Positions 1 to 6,893 of a DNA stretch of 24,201 nt are shown in pieces. Origin of the DNA: an uncultured Lentisphaeria bacterium (lineage in GTDB: Bacteria > Verrucomicrobiota > Lentisphaeria > JABSQK01 > CAJWLW01); assembly GCA_913042885.1 (NCBI GenBank), contig CAJWLW010000039.1, positions 1 to 24,201 of the forward strand, read 5' to 3'. A program made the translations under genes and the position numbers. The notes under the pieces were generated by a model. The model was given only the letters and a program-made list of their open reading frames with translations, was not told where the DNA came from and ran no database searches. Positions within the stretch are counted from its first letter, which is position 1; every line of letters starts with the position of its first letter.

Positions 1-699
1 CGCCACCAGCGCCAGGGCCGCGGCGATCGGCGCGTCACCGGCACCAATCAGGCACGGGCCTTCGAGGCACGTCGTGTCGACGTAGTCCTTGAGCTGCACG
101 AACCGCAGATGATCCTGCACCGCCGCGAACGCCTGTTCGACCGTCTTGCCCGTGCTCAGTGAGTTCGTCAGGTCCCAGATAACACCGAAGTTGGCGGCCG
201 TTGTTCTGCTGGTAAGCTCACGCACCAGATCCGGTTCACAGAACACGTCGTGCGTTTCCAGCAGGATCTCGATGCCGTCGTCAGCCGCATAGTCGGCAAT
301 CTCCGAGATCGCCGCTGCGACATAGTCCAGGCAGCGCTCGCGGGGAATCTCCGGCGGCAGCGCCTTGGCCGCATTCTGGCCGAAGACACGGACCCTCGGC
401 GCGCCCAGATCGCGGGCCAGATCAACGAACTCCTTGACACCTGCGACATTGGCGGCGCGCACCGCCGGCTCCGCTTCGATAAAGTCGCTGTAGGCGTTGA
501 CCATGGCGATTTCGAGATTGTGGCGGGCGAACAACTGACGCAGACGGCGCCGGTCCTCCGGCGCCAGGCTCGGCGCGAAGTTGGAAGGCTGGTGGCGTGG
601 CGACAGCTCGGCACCATCATAACCGCACTCGGCAGCCTGCGCCGCCATCTCTTCGGCAGTCCAGTTCGGACAGGCAAGAGTTGAGAATCCCAGTTTCAT
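1..699 (-). CDS. Sugar phosphate isomerase/epimerase (xylose isomerase-like TIM barrel), C-terminus outside window
   Basis: The frame is open from an ATG at 699 to the left edge (233 residues visible), so the gene continues outside. It starts MKLGFSTLACPNW, typical of the AP-endonuclease-2 / xylose-isomerase-like barrel family. Likely metal ligands are E149 in the strand ILLETHD and D176 in GVIWDLTN; the later FVQLKD strand (about 200-205) is followed by a CLIGAGDAPI stretch, the usual substrate-loop region. The family isomerises or epimerises sugars or cyclitols in the cytoplasm; the substrate cannot be read here. The ATG overlaps the TGA of the upstream oxidoreductase gene as ATGA, so the two are probably translationally coupled and work on the same substrate. 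No signal peptide. Confident in family, not in substrate. Confidence 0.85.
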   Translation of the reverse strand, partial: MKLGFSTLACPNWTAEEMAAQAAECGYDGAELSPRHQPSNFAPSLAPEDRRRLRQLFARHNLEIAMVNAYSDFIEAEPAVRAANVAGVKEFVDLARDLGAPRVRVFGQNAAKALPPEIPRERCLDYVAAAISEIADYAADDGIEILLETHDVFCEPDLVRELTSRTTAANFGVIWDLTNSLSTGKTVEQAFAAVQDHLRFVQLKDYVDTTCLEGPCLIGAGDAPIAAALALVA

Positions 700-1691
700 A
701 CTCCCGCAATCTCCTCGATCAATGTCATCGTCTTGAGGGCCTCGGCAAAGTCAGTTTCAGGCGTCCGGTCATGGCGCAGGCAGTCGATGAAATGCTGACT
801 CTCCTGCAGGTACCCGTAGATGCGATGCGTAACACCGTCGCCCTTGAGTTTGCACGCCTGCACTGCGGATTCCGCAACTCCGGTGAGTTCACTTGTCCGG
901 ATAATGCCGCGTTCTTCGTCGCCGGCGACTACCCGGGCGGTGCCGGGCGGTTCGATAAAGACGCTGATGCCGTGACCATGAATCTCGAAGCGCTCGACCC
1001 GGCCGCCGGCCGCGAAGTTGCAGAGGAGCACCCCCTGCGCACGACTGAACTCGATCAACGCGTGAAAGCTGTTCTGGTAATCATGAATCACCCGGTCGAC
1101 AGCACTCTGCACAGTACGTACCTCACCCCCGAGCCAGCGCAGCAGGTCGACGCTGTGGATGGTGTCATACAACAGGATGCTGTGGGCGATTTCCGGGTTG
1201 TAGGGACATTCTGCCGCCGCTGCAAAGTTCTTGAAGTACTGCGCCACGGCGAGTGTGATCGGGCCTTCCGCCTCGACGATGCGCCGGGCCTCGCGGATCA
1301 GGGGCGCAAAGCGGCGGTTGAAGCCGACCATAGTCTTGCCACCGTTCTGTGCCGCCAGCTCCAGCCATCGCCGCAGTTGTTGGGAAGTCAGCCCTGGCGG
1401 TTTCTCGACGAAGACACTCAGCCCCTGTTCGAGGCAGCGGGTCACCGGTTCCTCGAGCGCATCGGGTGCCATGATGATATAGACCGCATCCGGCGCCGCG
1501 GTGTCGATCATCGTCTGCAGACAAGTAAAGCGATCGGTGATGTTGTACTTGTCGCCGATGTGGTGCATCCGGTCTTCGAGCAAATCGCAGATCGCCACGA
1601 TACGGCAATCATCGATCTCCATCAACGACGGGTAGTGGACCCAGTCCGCGAACATCCCCGCTCCGACAATGGCGATCTTGACTTCATTCAT
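696..1691 (-). CDS. Gfo/Idh/MocA-family NAD(P)-dependent oxidoreductase
   Basis: The 331-residue protein has the normal length for the family. The N-terminal Rossmann fold shows IAIVGAGMFAD (7-16). The family's EKP motif is present as VEKPPG (95-100), and YDTIHSVDLLRWLGGE (175-190) supplies the expected catalytic-type Asp/His pair (D176, H179) in the C-terminal domain. Such enzymes oxidise or reduce sugars, inositols or amino sugars in the cytoplasm, and coupling to a TIM-barrel isomerase is a common pairing in sugar catabolic operons. Its stop overlaps the start of that isomerase. The ATG at 1691 has only a weak purine-rich stretch upstream. A 126-bp gap with no recognised gene separates it from the FAD dehydrogenase. 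Substrate unknown. Confidence 0.9.
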   Translation of the reverse strand: MNEVKIAIVGAGMFADWVHYPSLMEIDDCRIVAICDLLEDRMHHIGDKYNITDRFTCLQTMIDTAAPDAVYIIMAPDALEEPVTRCLEQGLSVFVEKPPGLTSQQLRRWLELAAQNGGKTMVGFNRRFAPLIREARRIVEAEGPITLAVAQYFKNFAAAAECPYNPEIAHSILLYDTIHSVDLLRWLGGEVRTVQSAVDRVIHDYQNSFHALIEFSRAQGVLLCNFAAGGRVERFEIHGHGISVFIEPPGTARVVAGDEERGIIRTSELTGVAESAVQACKLKGDGVTHRIYGYLQESQHFIDCLRHDRTPETDFAEALKTMTLIEEIAGV

Positions 1692-1817
1692 GGTTTGACA
1701 GCGACCTTATCATGCCATGTTGGCGTGTCGGAGTACCGGAATGGAAAGAGTTGCGGAGATTACGCACAACCGGAAAAAATGTAAAATGTCCATCACCCAT
1801 CACTCTCCTGCAAACTT

Positions 1818-3338
1818 CTATCCTGCAGCATTCTCGGCCGCCAGTCGCCCGCTGGTGACAGCCCAGCAGATATGCAGCCCGTGGCCCCAGATGATCATGC
1901 CGCCCTGGGCGCCGGTGCCACCGGCGTAAAGCCCCGGAATCGGTCTGTTATCGTTGTCCAGCACCTGCAGTTTGTCGTTGATCGCGAGTCCCCCCTCGGT
2001 GATCACGATCCATCCCTTCGCCGGTCCCAGAGCGTGGAACGGCGGTTTCCCGAGACCACTGCCGAAATGCTCGCGGCCAAAGGCGTCATCACCATCGTTT
2101 TTCGCTGCGGCCGCTTCCAGGCCCGCGGCCGGCACACCAATCTGCGACGCCAATGCAGCCAGTGTATCGGCTTCCGCATAGACGTCGGGGCGCAGGCGTT
2201 TGTAGTCCTTGACGTAGGCGTACGATATCCCGGGCGCTGTGGAAATATAGTGTGGCCACGCCGAAAACTTCTCGGCAATCGTCTGGTCGAAGATGATCCA
2301 GGCGACCTTGTCCTGTTGCGTAGGAATGCCGTAAGCCGGCTCGTCGAGCTCGTTGATGAAACGCTCACCCGACTTGTTTATCAGGATGGCGCCGGCCTCG
2401 AACAACATCGGCTCCGGATGCTGCCAGGTCACCAGCAGTGATTTGACGATGTGCTGGAAGACGAACGACGGCATCAGGCCGGTCGCCAGCGACATCAGCT
2501 TCGCAGCCAACGGCGTCGTCGGCAGCATCTGCGCAAACGGCGGTCGCGGCGGCGGCACAAAGCGAATCTGCGGACCGAGCATGACATCCATGTTGTGCAG
2601 CGCCGCACCGGCAGCAATGCCGAGGAGCTGACCTTCGCCCGTCGCCATCGGGTTGATGCCCTCGATTTCAGCCGCCGCTTCTGAGATGTACTGCCGTTTC
2701 AGTTCGACGTTCGAGGAAAAATCCCCGGTAGCAAGCACGACACCGCGTTCTGCTTTGACGCTCACGTATTTGCCATCAGCAGTACGAACGCGGACACCCA
2801 AAACACGACCGTCCTGCAGATATAGCGCCTCGACCAATGAATCAATGCGGATGTCGACACCGAACCGCATCGCGTGCCGGTGCATGACGGCGACGTACGC
2901 CTTGGCGTTCGGCACGATGTTGTGCATGCGCGGCACCCGGTTCGGCGGCTCGGAGATGGGCCCGTGATATTGCACACCGAGGCGGCGCAGCCACTCGATG
3001 GTGGCGCCGGAGTTGCGGGTAAAAAACAGCCGGAGTTCGTTGTTCGATCGCGACTCGAGCCCGGGATGGAACTTGCCGATATCCTCGTTGTGGGCTTCGG
3101 GACTGTCCTCGATACCCTCGGCCTTCTGCATCGACGTGCAGCACGCCGTCATCGACCCGACCGCAATGCCCGTTGTGCCGCCGAGGTGCGGGTTCTTTTC
3201 GAATAGAACCACACGCGCACCAAGCTCGCCACCACGCACAGCCGCCGCCAGACCGGTGCCGCCGCCACCGACAATGACCAGGTCCGCGCTCTCGTCAAAA
3301 TGATCCGGCGGCGCCAGTCGCCGCGACGTGTCATTCAT
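1818..3338 (-). CDS. FAD-dependent dehydrogenase (fumarate reductase / 3-ketosteroid dehydrogenase flavoprotein superfamily)
   Basis: The 506-residue protein starts with a dinucleotide-binding motif VIVGGGGTGLAAAVRGGELG (21-40), followed by an acidic strand end VVLFEKNPHLGGTT (43-56). It ends with the characteristic C-terminal FAD-binding segment GLYAGGTGAQGG plus a hydrophobic helix. A GGLAIN...LQVLD block just before it matches the conserved substrate/FAD domain of FAD_binding_2 proteins. The family reduces or oxidises C=C bonds of organic acids or steroids; no signal peptide or Tat motif is visible, so it is probably cytoplasmic. It begins within the stop codon of the phosphoesterase/PQQ gene (ATGA overlap), so the two are likely coupled. 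The stop is TAG, which shows that TAG is a genuine stop in this organism. The substrate is not identifiable. Confidence 0.88.
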   Translation of the reverse strand: MNDTSRRLAPPDHFDESADLVIVGGGGTGLAAAVRGGELGARVVLFEKNPHLGGTTGIAVGSMTACCTSMQKAEGIEDSPEAHNEDIGKFHPGLESRSNNELRLFFTRNSGATIEWLRRLGVQYHGPISEPPNRVPRMHNIVPNAKAYVAVMHRHAMRFGVDIRIDSLVEALYLQDGRVLGVRVRTADGKYVSVKAERGVVLATGDFSSNVELKRQYISEAAAEIEGINPMATGEGQLLGIAAGAALHNMDVMLGPQIRFVPPPRPPFAQMLPTTPLAAKLMSLATGLMPSFVFQHIVKSLLVTWQHPEPMLFEAGAILINKSGERFINELDEPAYGIPTQQDKVAWIIFDQTIAEKFSAWPHYISTAPGISYAYVKDYKRLRPDVYAEADTLAALASQIGVPAAGLEAAAAKNDGDDAFGREHFGSGLGKPPFHALGPAKGWIVITEGGLAINDKLQVLDNDNRPIPGLYAGGTGAQGGMIIWGHGLHICWAVTSGRLAAENAAG

Positions 3339-5749
3339 TTACTGTATCCCCGGGGAGGTGTGAACGCGTACATATGCCCATCGGCGCTCGCTATATAGAG
3401 CACGTTGCCGCTGATGCCAGGTGAAGAAGTAATGGGAACACCCAGCGAACAGGACCAGATCAATGTGCCATCGGCGATATCAATGCCACGCAGGGTACCG
3501 TCGTTGGCGCCAATATAGAGCACACCACCGGAAATGACCGGCGATGCACAAACCCCCGGTTCGTCACGCATGGCATGGCCGACTGTATATATTGCCATGT
3601 CCGTCGCGATTCGCCACAAAACCTCACCGGTATCTTCCGCGAGTGCGACCACATCGCCATTTCCCAACCCTATGTAGAACACGCCGTCCTTGTACGCTGC
3701 GGAGCCGGTTACAATCCTGTGGGAGTATTTCTCGCTGCTCGGCGTCGTGTTCTTCCAGGCACATTCTCCGGTGGCCCGGTCGATCGTCCCGTAGGTGCCG
3801 TCCATCGACCCGTACAGCAGATAATTCCGACCGACCACCGGGGTGGTGGTGATTCGAAAGGCGCCCTCCCACAAGGTGCGTTCCCAGATTGTTGCGCCTG
3901 TTTCAGCGTCCAGCGCATGAATCCCGACGCCACTGCCGGCGTAGAGCACAGCATCGGCAAGCGACGGACATTGCTGCTGCCAGAACACGTTGTATCCGGG
4001 CAAATCATCAACACGCCAGAGTTCCCTGCCGCTGGCCGGATCGAGGCAGGCGAACACGGGACCGCCGCCGTTGACATAGAGCTTGCCGCCGGAGACCAGG
4101 GGCGAGGAAAGGACGCGGGTCGAAATCGGCGAGCCGAACGACCGGGTCCAGAGCTTTTCGCCGGTCTCGAGCTCGACCGCCACGCACTCGCCGAGCTCGG
4201 TCAAACCGACGACGGTGTTTTCAAAAATCGCTGGCGTATGCTTGATCGAAAATGTCGTCTTGGCATGCCATTTAATTTCTCCGGACACGCTGTCCAGCGC
4301 CACCAGCCCCTGCTGCCTGCCGTTGTCGTCGTCCGCTATTGCGATGCACACGGAATCGTGATGCACGACAGGGCTCGACAGGCAGACGTCGCCGCCGAGA
4401 AAACGGCACCAGGCGATGACCAGCGGCGGCTCGAGTACACTGGACGCAACGCCGCATCGATCCGGGTGCCCCAGGAACTGCGGCCAACTTTCTGTCGGTG
4501 CCGGATCGTCGGCTTCGTCGCCGGCCATCAGGTCGACGGATACTTCCCAGGAATCGCCGTTGTCCGCGCAGGCGGAAATTCGGCCGAGCGTTTCTTCCGT
4601 TGAAGGACGGGCCGCGGTCCAACCCCATTTCCCACGTGGTTGCAGTGAAACCGTGTCGCCGTTCGCCAATGTGCAGGTAACGGATTCGACCCGGGCGGAT
4701 GTGTCGTAAGCACGAACCTCGAGGCTGTCCGCTGAGGGGACGACGGCGAGATGCCGCTGCACACCGCCAGTGACCGTGCGCGTGGCAACGACACTGTCGT
4801 GCAGATGCAGAACACGAAATCCCCGCGGCGATCCAGCCTGTCCCGCCATGATGAAAGACGACGTGCAGATGTAGGGCACACCACGATATTCGTATCGGTA
4901 ATTGAGATGCTCATCACCGGCGATGATCGCGATGACATTGGCCTCCACCAGAGTATCGAGGAATGCCGTATCATCGCTGCTTCTGAAGGTGTGGATCGAG
5001 ACGATTTTGGGTTGTTCCGGGTCAAGCTGTGCCAGGTAATTCTCCACCCACTTCCGATACTCGCCACGATACACAGGGTGCTCATCGAAGCACTCGTTGA
5101 TACGGTTCATGTCGATGGAGATGAAATGGTATTTACCCCACTCGAAGCCGTACTGCGGTGGCCCGTAATAATGCTCGGCGAGACCGAAATAGTGCACGGG
5201 CAGTTGAGACGTCTCGGCCTGGCCGCACTTCTCATGATTGCCGATCGTGTAGACGAACGGCATGTCGAGCGTCGAAAAAACCCGGGCGGCAGCGGCGTAC
5301 TGTTCCTCCGCAAATCCACGTGTCGGCAGGTCGCCGGTACAAATGGCAAACTCGGGCCGCGGCTGCAGCGCGTTGATCTCGGCACAAGCTGCGATTGCAG
5401 CCTGTTCGGATTCTTCCGGCTGCTCGAAACCACCCCAGGTGTTGTGCAGGTGGACATCGCCGATATGTGCAATAGTAAAGTCATCCTGTTTCTGTTCGGG
5501 AAACGTCTCGAGGCAGAAGTCGAATCGGATAGAGCCGCCCGTTGCCGTCGGCGGCACGTGTCGATAAAAGCCTGCGGGTGCCCGATAACCGGCCGGCACG
5601 GTGACAAAGACGAAGTCGCCCGGCCGGGCCGGCAACAGGAACCCGCCAGCGCTGTCCGTGCGCACGACCTCGCGACCGTTCGATACCAGGACGTCCCCGG
5701 TCGGGATGCCAGTGCTTGTGTGTACGGTTCCAGTTACGTCGATTTGCAT
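3335..5749 (-). CDS. Metallophosphoesterase - PQQ-type beta-propeller fusion, paralogue 1
   Basis: This 804-residue protein has three parts. Residues 1-80 resemble the small beta-sandwich (carboxypeptidase-regulatory-like) domain that precedes some calcineurin-like phosphoesterases. Residues 92-330 are the phosphoesterase, with its metal/phosphate motifs in order: IGDVHLH (96-102), CTGD (137-140), IGNHEK (169-174), IH (252-253) and AGDEH (277-281, in place of the usual GHxH). A linker leads to a propeller from about residue 422, beginning WPQFLGHPDRCG and containing repeated SSPVV, LVALD-SGEIKW and GLGNGDVVAL type blades. No signal peptide is seen, unlike the homologue at 16813-13954. It heads the minus-strand cluster and diverges from the nanE remnant. 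Substrate unknown; the propeller is more likely structural or binding than a PQQ dehydrogenase. Confidence 0.85.
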   Translation of the reverse strand: MQIDVTGTVHTSTGIPTGDVLVSNGREVVRTDSAGGFLLPARPGDFVFVTVPAGYRAPAGFYRHVPPTATGGSIRFDFCLETFPEQKQDDFTIAHIGDVHLHNTWGGFEQPEESEQAAIAACAEINALQPRPEFAICTGDLPTRGFAEEQYAAAARVFSTLDMPFVYTIGNHEKCGQAETSQLPVHYFGLAEHYYGPPQYGFEWGKYHFISIDMNRINECFDEHPVYRGEYRKWVENYLAQLDPEQPKIVSIHTFRSSDDTAFLDTLVEANVIAIIAGDEHLNYRYEYRGVPYICTSSFIMAGQAGSPRGFRVLHLHDSVVATRTVTGGVQRHLAVVPSADSLEVRAYDTSARVESVTCTLANGDTVSLQPRGKWGWTAARPSTEETLGRISACADNGDSWEVSVDLMAGDEADDPAPTESWPQFLGHPDRCGVASSVLEPPLVIAWCRFLGGDVCLSSPVVHHDSVCIAIADDDNGRQQGLVALDSVSGEIKWHAKTTFSIKHTPAIFENTVVGLTELGECVAVELETGEKLWTRSFGSPISTRVLSSPLVSGGKLYVNGGGPVFACLDPASGRELWRVDDLPGYNVFWQQQCPSLADAVLYAGSGVGIHALDAETGATIWERTLWEGAFRITTTPVVGRNYLLYGSMDGTYGTIDRATGECAWKNTTPSSEKYSHRIVTGSAAYKDGVFYIGLGNGDVVALAEDTGEVLWRIATDMAIYTVGHAMRDEPGVCASPVISGGVLYIGANDGTLRGIDIADGTLIWSCSLGVPITSSPGISGNVLYIASADGHMYAFTPPRGYSK

Positions 5750-5765
5750 AGGCCTGATCGATGAT

Positions 5766-5808
5766 CTAATTACGCAGGGTCAAAAGGCACAATTCACAGA
5801 TTAATTAG
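5766..5808. promoter_or_regulatory. Inverted repeat CTAATTA/TAATTAG in the divergent intergenic region
   Basis: The 76 bp between the divergent phosphoesterase gene (start 5749) and the nanE start (5826) is AT-rich compared with its surroundings. It carries CTAATTA at 5766-5772 and its exact inverse TAATTAG at 5802-5808, 29 bp apart. This could be a binding site for a regulator serving both directions. No convincing -35/-10 pair was found, and each half-site is itself nearly palindromic, so chance is possible. Confidence 0.3.
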
Positions 5809-5825
5809 GACAGCCCAAAAGGAAA

Positions 5826-6370
5826 ATGCAAAATTTTGATGCAATTCGAGGCGGATTGATCGGTCTCCTGTCAGGCGGAAGGAGATGATCCATTTAATCG
5901 GCCTGAGCTGCTGGCGCTGTTCGCACGGACAGCTGCCATGGGAGGCGCTGTCGGTATCCGGGCGTCCGGCTGCGAGAATATTGCGGCAATCCGTGCAGCA
6001 GTCGATCTTCCTGTAATCGGGATCACCAAGGGCGTGTTCCCCGACGGTTCGGTCCTGATCACCGAGGATTTCGCCGATGTAGGCATGCTCATCGACGCCG
6101 GTGCACAGCTCGTCGCGCTGGACGTCACGCAACGTGTCCGTCCAAATGGTCTGACCGGTTGCGACTTTCTGCAAGCAGTAAAGGAGCGGTACGACGTTGC
6201 CGTGATGGCGGACGTTGCCACCCTGGCGGGGGGCATTGCCGCCAGCGAGGCTGGAGCGGATTTCGTCGCGCCAACGCTTGCGGGCCATACCCCGTATTGC
6301 TCACAACCGGATAACCGCGAGCCCGATTGTGGGCGCTGGTGGAAGATCTGGTCAAAGCATCGGCGCACCG
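5826..6370 (+). pseudogene. nanE: N-acetylmannosamine-6-phosphate 2-epimerase, frameshifted and truncated (copy 1)
   Basis: NanE converts ManNAc-6-P to GlcNAc-6-P in sialic acid and amino-sugar catabolism. The frame starts at ATG 5826 (MQNFDAIRGGLI) and needs a one-base correction near 5862 to continue as VSCQAEGDDPFN. It then reads GGAVGIRASGCENI, DLPVIGITKG, GAQLVALDVTQRVRP, VMADVATLAGG and GADFVAPTLAGHTPY, all conserved NanE blocks. A second one-base loss near 6325 is needed to recover ALVEDLVKASAH; clear homology then stops near 6370, where the C-terminal EG and GSAITRP region should follow. The product is therefore probably inactive. An uninterrupted frame exists only from 5938 to 6549. 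The lesions could be sequencing errors, but the same downstream lesion occurs in the second copy. Confidence 0.75.
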
Positions 6371-6709
6371 CTGCGCGAGTCCCTGGCCACCACCTCTGCC
6401 CCCGTGCCCGCCGCCACGACGCGGGTCTTTACCGTAGCAGCGTAAAGTTTGTTGCGCCCACTGCCGCTGAGCGCATAGGTTTCGCCTTGCTCGATGCCGG
6501 TGCAGGTGTCGGTTGCGCAGACTGCAACCGCGCTGGTCAGCCGGCCTGATCCGGGCAGACCCGCCCCATGGTTCGAGGAAGCCGAGGTCGAGCGGGTGCC
6601 TCTCGCCGACGTAGTCAGCAGAGCCGTGATAAAACGGCCCGCAGACCAGCCAGTCCAATATGAAGCCTGGGCCGAACGCGGGCGTATCGTGAAGTGGGAG
6701 GAGGTTCAT
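6352..6709 (-). pseudogene. Opposite-strand gene remnant with WLVCGPF motif (copy 1)
   Basis: Reading the minus strand from ATG 6709 gives MNLLPLHDTPAFGP, then ILDWLVCGPFYHGSADYVGE and FLEPWGGSARIRP. The W-L-x-x-G-P-F element followed by a GG-x-A-x-I-R-P block is typical of the beta-sandwich start of secreted or surface hydrolases in this kind of genome. The frame then degenerates; a +1 shift near 6543 restores a balanced frame containing CTGIEQGETYALSGSG and KTRVVAAGTGAEVVARD, up to a TGA at 6352-6354 inside the nanE remnant. I read this as the 5' end of a broken gene. The alternative is that 6370-6560 is strongly decayed nanE 3' sequence. The family is not firmly identified. Confidence 0.4.
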
Positions 6710-6860
6710 AAATGACGAAATTCCAAAATTCCCAAATACCCAAGGCCGAAGAAAAAGTCGAAGTGACAGGAACAGGTGATGCGTCCCGGCATGCTGCATT
6801 CTTACAGACTCATGACATAGTACTGTGGGTCGCTCGGTTTCCAAACACCCGTTCCCCTTC

Positions 6861-6881
6861 GTCATTCGTCATTCGTCATTC
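6861..6881 (+). repeat. Microsatellite (GTCATTC)x3 before heparinase-like copy 1
   Basis: Three perfect tandem copies of the heptamer GTCATTC abut the GGAG ribosome-binding site of the downstream gene. If translation began further upstream the repeat would be translated as FVIRHSSF-type sequence, an argument that it lies in the leader rather than the gene. Confidence 0.85.
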
Positions 6882-6885
6882 GGAG
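6882..6885 (+). promoter_or_regulatory. Ribosome-binding site deciding the start of heparinase-like copy 1
   Basis: GGAG lies 8 nt before ATG 6894. The longer in-frame start at 6825 has no comparable site and would translate the microsatellite, so 6894 is preferred. Confidence 0.6.
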
Positions 6886-6893
6886 CCTTTCCC

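Noticed and set aside
168..677. Minus-strand open frame of 169 codons at the left edge
   Set aside because: Composition is rich in Arg and Ser. The real gene is the overlapping frame starting at 699, which gives a clean TIM-barrel sequence to the edge.
597..1784. Long plus-strand open frame of 395 codons
   Set aside because: It is antisense to the Gfo/Idh/MocA gene, whose minus-strand frame carries the GxGxxA and EKP motifs; the plus-strand product shows no family features.
3575..4603. Plus-strand 342-codon open frame opposite the phosphoesterase/PQQ gene
   Set aside because: The minus strand there encodes regular propeller blades; the plus frame is its shadow.
6125..6865. Minus-strand 246-codon open frame (and its copy at 9659-10399) as one real gene
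   Set aside because: Only the stretch after the ATG at 6709 to about 6545 looks like protein; the part before it crosses the lyase leader and the part after it is an Arg/Gly-rich shadow. I therefore report a shorter, frameshifted remnant instead.
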